Shown here piece by piece: positions 1 to 4,677 of a DNA stretch of 6,952 nt; the first letter of the stretch is position 1; each line of letters starts with the position of its first letter. Origin of the DNA: Opitutales bacterium (GTDB lineage Bacteria > Verrucomicrobiota > Verrucomicrobiia > Opitutales > T3Sed10-336). The position numbers and the translations under genes were made by a program. The DNA is taken from assembly GCA_007132315.1 (NCBI GenBank), contig SLOW01000131.1, positions 1 to 6,952 on the forward strand, given 5' to 3'. The notes beneath the pieces are model-generated. The model had not been told where the DNA came from and did not search any database. It saw nothing but the letters and a program-made list of their open reading frames with translations.

Positions 1-3000
1 AAGGATAATCGGGATATGGCTGGTGTGCGGGTCGGTCTTCAGACGTTGACTGACTTCGAAGCCGCTCATTCCGGGCATGAGAACGTCTGAGATGATGAGA
101 TCCGGAACGTGTTTTCGTGCGAGGTCGATACCTTTGTCGGCAATCGCCGCGGCTTCGACCCGGTAGTGCGTGCTCAGCTCCGCGAAGATGAAGGCGCGAA
201 GGTCATCGTTGTCTTCGATGAGAAGAATGAGGTCTTTCTTCCGGGAGGGATTACTCTTTTCATTTCCGGCGGGATTTGCCTGCGAAGCGGTCCGCGAGGT
301 GGTATCTTTATCCGGCTGAGGCGTCGTCGCGGAAGGTTCTGCGGCAGGTAACGCCTGGCCGAGGGGGAAAATGATCCGAAAGCGGCTTCCCGGCCTGCCG
401 GTTGATTCCGGGTGTGCGGGGCTTATCAGGTCAACGCGCCCGTTGATCGCGGCAACCAGTTCCTTTACGAGTGCGAGGCCGATTCCCGTTCCCGGTTCGT
501 TCTTATTGGAAGTGGTATTACTGTAGAATGGCTCGAAGATCGCCTCCTTCTCAGCCTGGGGCACCCCGGGCCCGTTGTCTTCCACTTCGATAATTCCGTG
601 CGAATCGCCATTGGTGTTTTCCTTGGAAACGCGGAGGCGGATCGTACCTCCGTGCGGCGTGTATTTGACCGCGTTGTTGACAAGGTTGTCGACGATCTTA
701 TGGAAAAGCTCCTGGTCGAAGGCGAAAACGAGATCCTTAAGATCCGTTTCAAAGCGAAGGTCCTGATTCTTTTCCTCGGCCCAACCTCGGAAGACCGTGA
801 TGCAGCTCTGGGCGAGCGGTATAAGATCGGCCCGCTGGGCGTTATATCCGAGTCTTTTAGACTGAATTTTGCGATAATCCAGCAGTTGGTTGACCAGGTG
901 GAGGAGGCGTTGGCTGTTGGACTTGATCAGGCTGAGAAAGTGCTGATGCTTGTTGTCGGTGATCTCATTTTGCAGGCGCTCGACAGGACCTAGAATCAAG
1001 CTTAACGGAGTTTTTATTTCATGAGAGAGATGGGTGAAGAAGCGAATTTTCACCTCATCGATTTCGACCAGGTAGCGGATTCTTTGGCGAACAAAGAGGG
1101 CCACGACCCCGGCCATCAGCAGTATGAACCCGATTACGGTGGCAATGAACCAGGCTTGTTTCCAAATTGGAATGATAACGCTGAAATCCATTCTGAGAGG
1201 GGTTGGTTCGATGACGAAATCGGCATTCCTTGCCCGGACCTCAATGGTGTGGGAACCGGCCGGTAGATTCTCAAATTGTAGTTCGTTCCGCGAATTGAAG
1301 GGCGACCACTCACCTTCATTGAAACGGTGGGAGAACTGGAGTTGGTCGGGGGACGATTCCGACCATCCATCCCGGCCGCCAAACGTCATTGTAACCCTGG
1401 CTTCCCGGGTTAGAATCGGCGGTGGATCAATCCAGAAGCTTGTTGGCGGATGGTCGCTCGGAATGTAGTGGATCGTTTGGAATCCCCTTTTCTTATCCTC
1501 CGGGTAGGGACTGGTGCGTTGGCCGCGATAATACCAGTCGACGTGGGTGTGATTTACCCAGAGAGATTCGTCGGTTCCCTGGAGCAATTGTCCGGATTCC
1601 CGGTGCAGTCCACCCGGGAGGGTCGTGAACGGAGCCCAACGGACTCCGTCAAAGCGATAAATACCTTCACGGGTCGTGACCACGGGGTACCGGCCGTTCA
1701 GGCACAGAATGGCGGATGTCCGGTCCTCGTCGAGGCCTTCGTTCACTCCCGTCCAGGTCTCGTTGCGTAACCTGCTCACCCCGCCCGCCCAAAGCGCCAT
1801 CCAGAGGTCGCCGTTATCGGCAGCCACCAACTGATCGATCCAGCGGTATTCGGCGTGTTCGGGCAGGCCGACGGCTGCCGGTCCCTCCGGTGTATTCGCG
1901 AACAGTCCTTGGCCGCTTGTGTAGACGACTCCATCAGGACTCTCCAGCAGGTTCCAATTTCTGAAGTTCACGGCCGGTGGTTGGAGTTGCTCGATCTCGT
2001 AACTCCCTTCAGACGCGGGTTTAAAGATAACGAGCCCCCCGGTGAACCCGGGGAACTGCTCTTCCTCCTGGGCGTTCCCGACCCAGATTTCGCCGTTCAT
2101 GCGTTCCAGGATGCCGAACTGGCTGATCGACATGCCGAGTCTTGGAAAATAGTGCGGATGCCATTGGCCGCCATCGAAGATGGAGACGGCGGCGGCCCCT
2201 TCGTGTCCTCCGGCCAGGAAGTAGTCTCCCCGCCGTGAAACCCGTAGCGCAACCGGGGTGGAGAGGCCGGTCTCTTCCGGAGGATAAACTCTTGCTTCCG
2301 TCGATCCTTCAGCGAGGACCAGGACCTTGTCATCGGCCGAGATGAAAATCAATTCCCCACGGGCGGTGGTTGCCTGGTAATGCAGGTTCTTAAACGTGCG
2401 GCCTTTCTGCTGGGCGTAATCAATGCGTAGAATTCCGCCTTCCTCCGCGATATAGAGGTAGCCATTGGCGTCCTCCCGCAGGGCGGAATACGAAGCTGGA
2501 AGAGGGTATTCCGGGCTTCTGTAGATCCTCCATTCGTCGTTTCTCAGTGCATGAAGGGAACCTCGGCTGGATATCCAGATGGTTCCATCGCGGGTTTCGA
2601 GTAACGAAAAGGCGAGATTGTCGCCCCCAATCTTCGTGAGGTCGACGTCGTTCCAGCTTCGGAGGACCGGATCATAGACCCGCGCCGGCAAATGGAAGTT
2701 GCTGTTTATGTACCAGATGCGGCCGTCGGATGCATGAAGAAGATCGGTGATAACGACCATTTCATCCTTTGCGGGGTGTCGGGGGATTCGAGAAGCCTGC
2801 TCAAGAATCCGCCCGTCGGTCAAAGGGTACTCCCATATTTCTCCGTAGGGGGCCATCGAAGCCCATAAGCTCTCTCCGTCGGGTCCTTCGCAAACGCTCA
2901 AGACCGCTCCTGGCAGAGGTGTGAGATCAGATTCTCCGGTTACGGTGTTAAGGAAGAGCAACCCGTCGCTCGTTCCCACCCAGAGAATTCCATCACCGGT

Positions 3001-3447
3001 CTCCATGAAGCTGTTGAAGGAAGGGCGGCCGATTCCGGACTCGACCACCTGTGCCCACGTCCGTCCATCATACAGAAACACGGAATTTTGGGTTGTTACA
3101 CAGGGATGGCCCCGCGAAGTGAGGTGTAAGCCGGTGATTAATGTATTTTTTAGGGCTTCGGGGAAGGGGATTTCAGAGAAGGAACTCCCGTCGTAAATGG
3201 TCAAAGCCTTGTCATTACCAATGACATGCAAGTTGCCATCCGGGTCAGTTTGCAGGAGTGGGCCGCTAACCCCTTCTATTAGATCCAGCCGGTTCCACCG
3301 CCATGTCTCAGTCAGAGGATCCACGAGATAATCATCGATCGGCCGCACCTCAGCTGACAGGCTGATCGCAGTAATCCCTATACCGAGAAGCGCAAGGCAG
3401 CTCCTCCGCCAGAAATTATGACAATCAGGGCGGTAGCGGGTTTTCAT
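1..3447 (-). CDS. Hybrid two-component sensor/regulator (HTCS-like), 3' end outside window
   Basis: One-piece membrane sensor kinase fused to a response regulator; 1149 codons are open from ATG 3447 to base 1 with no internal stop (checked codon by codon). Order: signal peptide, residues 1-32 (cleavage likely after SLSA); beta-propeller of Reg_prop-type repeats, about 35-665, with recurring motifs such as DGILWVGTSDGLL, DGTIWISSRGSL and NGEIWVGN; Y_Y_Y domain, about 675-763; one membrane helix, 766-786; HisKA with phospho-acceptor H809 in FFTHLSHEIKTPLS; HATPase with N-box HKIVDNLVNNAVKY (916-929), G1 DNGPG (957-961) and G2 GTGIGLAL (from 986); a Ser/Pro/Thr-rich linker, about 1030-1068; and a receiver with E1078/D1079 and phospho-acceptor D1121 in LIISDVLMPGMSG. 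The family normally ends in an AraC-type HTH, expected beyond base 1. Such proteins sense oligosaccharides in the periplasm and activate glycan-utilisation genes; the ligand here is unknown. The start has no good Shine-Dalgarno; TTG directly before ATG is the only near alternative, as an in-frame TAA lies at 3502-3504. Confidence 0.95.
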   Translation of the reverse strand, partial: MKTRYRPDCHNFWRRSCLALLGIGITAISLSAEVRPIDDYLVDPLTETWRWNRLDLIEGVSGPLLQTDPDGNLHVIGNDKALTIYDGSSFSEIPFPEALKNTLITGLHLTSRGHPCVTTQNSVFLYDGRTWAQVVESGIGRPSFNSFMETGDGILWVGTSDGLLFLNTVTGESDLTPLPGAVLSVCEGPDGESLWASMAPYGEIWEYPLTDGRILEQASRIPRHPAKDEMVVITDLLHASDGRIWYINSNFHLPARVYDPVLRSWNDVDLTKIGGDNLAFSLLETRDGTIWISSRGSLHALRNDEWRIYRSPEYPLPASYSALREDANGYLYIAEEGGILRIDYAQQKGRTFKNLHYQATTARGELIFISADDKVLVLAEGSTEARVYPPEETGLSTPVALRVSRRGDYFLAGGHEGAAAVSIFDGGQWHPHYFPRLGMSISQFGILERMNGEIWVGNAQEEEQFPGFTGGLVIFKPASEGSYEIEQLQPPAVNFRNWNLLESPDGVVYTSGQGLFANTPEGPAAVGLPEHAEYRWIDQLVAADNGDLWMALWAGGVSRLRNETWTGVNEGLDEDRTSAILCLNGRYPVVTTREGIYRFDGVRWAPFTTLPGGLHRESGQLLQGTDESLWVNHTHVDWYYRGQRTSPYPEDKKRGFQTIHYIPSDHPPTSFWIDPPPILTREARVTMTFGGRDGWSESSPDQLQFSHRFNEGEWSPFNSRNELQFENLPAGSHTIEVRARNADFVIEPTPLRMDFSVIIPIWKQAWFIATVIGFILLMAGVVALFVRQRIRYLVEIDEVKIRFFTHLSHEIKTPLSLILGPVERLQNEITDNKHQHFLSLIKSNSQRLLHLVNQLLDYRKIQSKRLGYNAQRADLIPLAQSCITVFRGWAEEKNQDLRFETDLKDLVFAFDQELFHKIVDNLVNNAVKYTPHGGTIRLRVSKENTNGDSHGIIEVEDNGPGVPQAEKEAIFEPFYSNTTSNKNEPGTGIGLALVKELVAAINGRVDLISPAHPESTGRPGSRFRIIFPLGQALPAAEPSATTPQPDKDTTSRTASQANPAGNEKSNPSRKKDLILLIEDNDDLRAFIFAELSTHYRVEAAAIADKGIDLARKHVPDLIISDVLMPGMSGFEVSQRLKTDPHTSHIPIIL

Positions 3448-3554
3448 CAAGCAGGCGAGAGTTGGAATGTTCAGGTGTCGATAGTTGAACTCATTCCGGC
3501 ATTATTTTCGGTGACGTTGGTCTGGTGTGCAACCCGGAAGTCGATCCTGTTTCA

Positions 3555-3608
3555 CCGGGCCTTGCTGGCCGGAGGATGGTTAAAATCATCCTGGGACGAA
3601 TCTCGTCC
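3555..3608. repeat. Three abutting short inverted repeats
   Basis: Three potential hairpins follow each other with 0-1 nt between them. The first is CCGGGCC (3555-3561) / GGCCGG (3567-3572), with a 5-nt loop and one bulged G. The second is AGGATG (3573-3578) / CATCCT (3587-3592), with an 8-nt loop. The third is GGACGA (3594-3599) / TCGTCC (3603-3608), with a 3-nt loop. They lie 108-161 nt upstream of the hybrid sensor start. No T-run follows on either strand, so simple intrinsic termination is unlikely. They could be a structured leader RNA, a regulator-binding region or chance. Confidence 0.5.
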
Positions 3609-3630
3609 ATCGGTTTAATGCGGGGTTGGT

Positions 3631-3662
3631 GCCTCAAGCCGACAGGGATGGGGGTTGAGGGC
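3631..3662. repeat. Inverted repeat GCCTCAA / TTGAGGGC
   Basis: The arms GCCTCAA (3631-3637) and TTGAGGGC (3655-3662) pair with one bulged G, enclosing a 17-nt loop. The repeat sits in the gap upstream of the hybrid sensor gene. No T-tract follows, and its function is unknown. Confidence 0.35.
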
Positions 3663-3700
3663 TGAAGGAATTCCATGCGTAGACACACACCGTGACGTCA

Positions 3701-3730
3701 GGGCCTGGTCAATAAATCCAGGTAAGGCCC
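3701..3730. repeat. Inverted repeat GGGCCTGG / CCAGGTAAGGCCC
   Basis: GGGCCT (3701-3706) is complementary to AGGCCC (3725-3730). Alternatively CCTGG (3704-3708) pairs with CCAGG (3718-3722) around a 9-nt loop. The repeat directly abuts the palindrome TGACGTCA (3693-3700). It lies 91-120 nt beyond the stop codon of the pilin-like gene but lacks the T-run of an intrinsic terminator, so it is only a weak candidate for transcript-end processing or protein binding. Confidence 0.35.
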
Positions 3731-3741
3731 ATGGCTTTCGT

Positions 3742-3755
3742 CCTTCAGTTGAAGG
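3742..3755. repeat. 14-bp imperfect palindrome CCTTCAGTTGAAGG
   Basis: The arms CCTTCA (3742-3747) and TGAAGG (3750-3755) flank a central GT. Spacing is that of a dimeric regulator site rather than an RNA hairpin, because the 2-nt loop is too short. The sequence CTGAAGGA at 3662-3669 is the reverse complement of TCCTTCAG at 3741-3748, so a half-site recurs about 80 bp away. Operator function is an inference only. Confidence 0.3.
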
Positions 3756-3774
3756 TGTGTCTGATGCAATCGGT

Positions 3775-3810
3775 TATATCATATATAAACAATTGCAGTT
3801 AAGTGATATA
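3775..3810. repeat. AT-rich inverted repeat TATATCA / TGATATA
   Basis: Seven-base arms TATATCA (3775-3781) and TGATATA (3804-3810) are separated by 22 nt, in an island clearly more AT-rich than the rest of the window. It starts 10 nt beyond the stop codon of the pilin-like gene. It could be a regulator-binding site or an AT-rich promoter region, but no gene starts close to it, so the function is open. Confidence 0.35.
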
Positions 3811-3820
3811 TGTAGATCCG

Positions 3821-4522
3821 TCAGTTTTCCCACCCCCAGAGGGCGTGCGCACGCTCTGGGTCGGTCCTTACGGGTGGGAGATCGGATTTGCTGAGAGAGC
3901 GCACATGTCCTCCGGTGAAAGCGATGTTGACTCTATCGTTATGGCGGAAATCAAGCGCGTTTGGAGCATAAAGCGTGCCTTCACTCATCGGGTCGATCTT
4001 GAAGTCGTTGGCGGAGCCCGATCCTCCGCCGTCAGCGAGCAGGACGACCGAGATTTCGAACCGTGCAAGGCGCCTCCGTTGGTCCGTCGGGGTCACCAGC
4101 AGGTTTGTTTTGTATTGAAACCCCTCAAGTCCGGGAGCTGACGACGGGCAGGAGAAAATATTCGGTATATCATCGGTAATTTCGCCCCACGTATGGCCTT
4201 CCTCCTGTATGATGGAGTCAGGGAAAATGAGGTGGTAAATGGCGGCATTCCAGCGCCTCGTGGTATTCAAACCGGGGATCCGGTTGTTAAAGCCGCCATA
4301 GGGCAACCATCCGTCGTTTTCATCGGCGTACATCAAGAATCCTCTTTGAAGTTCGCGGATATTGGCAACACACCTGGCCGATCTTGCCGTTTCGCGGACT
4401 TGCCCAACAACCGGGATCAGGATCGCGGCAAGAATACCAATAATCGCAATCACCGTAAGCAGCTCGATCAGGGTAAAGCCGCCTGTCCGGGCGGTTGATG
4501 AGGAATGGGTAAAATCTTTCAT
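3821..4522 (-). CDS. Prepilin-type N-terminal methylation protein (pseudopilin-like)
   Basis: A 233-residue type IV pilin/type II secretion pseudopilin-like protein. The leader ends in Gly-Gly (14-15); prepilin peptidase should cleave between G15 and F16 in GG-FTLIELLTVIAIIG, with the conserved Glu at mature position 5 (E20). The hydrophobic helix, about 16-39, is followed by an amphipathic stretch with C51 and the LQRGFLMYADENDGWLP motif typical of the many pilin-like proteins of Verrucomicrobiota, Lentisphaerota and Planctomycetota. The C-terminal globular part has FSCPSS (C125) and a degenerate H-X9-DG motif in which H194 is followed after nine residues by G204-G205 instead of Asp-Gly. The ATG at 4522 is supported by GAAAGGA upstream. 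It sits between a sulfatase and a glycan-type sensor on the same strand. In these phyla such proteins often accompany sulfatases, and their job (surface fibre, secretion accessory or substrate binding) is not established. The pilin class is confident; the role is not. Confidence 0.93.
   Translation of the reverse strand: MKDFTHSSSTARTGGFTLIELLTVIAIIGILAAILIPVVGQVRETARSARCVANIRELQRGFLMYADENDGWLPYGGFNNRIPGLNTTRRWNAAIYHLIFPDSIIQEEGHTWGEITDDIPNIFSCPSSAPGLEGFQYKTNLLVTPTDQRRRLARFEISVVLLADGGGSGSANDFKIDPMSEGTLYAPNALDFRHNDRVNIAFTGGHVRSLSKSDLPPVRTDPERAHALWGWEN
3835..3860 (-). repeat. GC-rich inverted repeat at the 3' end of the pilin-like gene
   Basis: CCCAGA (3835-3840) pairs with TCTGGG (3855-3860). 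Inside lies the perfect 12-bp palindrome GCGTGCGCACGC (3843-3854), with two unpaired G at 3841-3842. It is inside the coding sequence (residues around PERAHALWG) and ends 11 nt before the stop codon. The bases that follow in the minus-strand transcript are GGTGGGAAAACTGA, so there is no U-tract. It may stabilise the 3' end of the transcript, or reflect codon constraint. Confidence 0.5.
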
Positions 4523-4677
4523 AGGTCTATCCTTTCAGCGGGATTCATTGAATTGCAGATGTTGGAATGTAGCATAATCGCGTGGATCACGGCCGATGAA
4601 TTTGTCCTGTTTAGTCGTAATTTTATCCCGGGTTTCGCCGTCGGCTGCGAACAGAGTCACATTGAGGATTGGCCGAC
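4523..4677. other. 155-nt gap between sulfatase and pilin-like gene
   Basis: Apart from the ribosome binding site at 4530-4536, I see no gene, no convincing terminator and no clear promoter here. The length allows either co-transcription from the sulfatase or an independent promoter. A TATGCT element on the minus strand at about 4570 resembles a -10 box but has no supported -35 partner. Confidence 0.5.
4530..4536 (-). promoter_or_regulatory. Ribosome binding site of the pilin-like gene
   Basis: GAAAGGA on the minus strand, 7 nt upstream of the ATG at 4522, is a good Shine-Dalgarno match and fixes the start. It is the only strong ribosome binding site seen in the window; the hybrid sensor start lacks a comparable one. 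Confidence 0.75.

Larger units (their letters stand above)
3448..3820. other. 373-nt intergenic region, regulatory candidate, no gene
   Basis: This gap separates the stop of the pilin-like gene from the start of the hybrid sensor gene. Short open frames occur on both strands but none has a ribosome binding site or a recognisable product. It holds several short inverted repeats (listed separately), a perfect 8-bp palindrome TGACGTCA at 3693-3700, and an AT-rich island at about 3774-3812. A possible minus-strand -10 box AATAAT (3501-3506) lies about 55 nt upstream of the sensor start, but I found no well-spaced -35 box, so the promoter is unplaced. No T-tract-backed terminator is visible after the pilin-like gene. 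By inference the region carries the sensor promoter and perhaps its operator. Confidence 0.6.

Noticed and set aside
412..993. Plus-strand open frame of 193 codons.
   Set aside because: It lies entirely opposite the kinase and ATPase domains of the hybrid sensor, whose H, N, G1 and G2 motifs are all intact on the minus strand. It is an antisense shadow.
3701..3730. Intrinsic terminator for the pilin-like gene.
   Set aside because: A hairpin can form but no T-run follows on the minus strand.
3655..4141. Plus-strand open frames across the intergenic region and the pilin-like gene.
   Set aside because: No ribosome binding site or recognisable domain, and they overlap the confidently identified pilin-like gene on the other strand.
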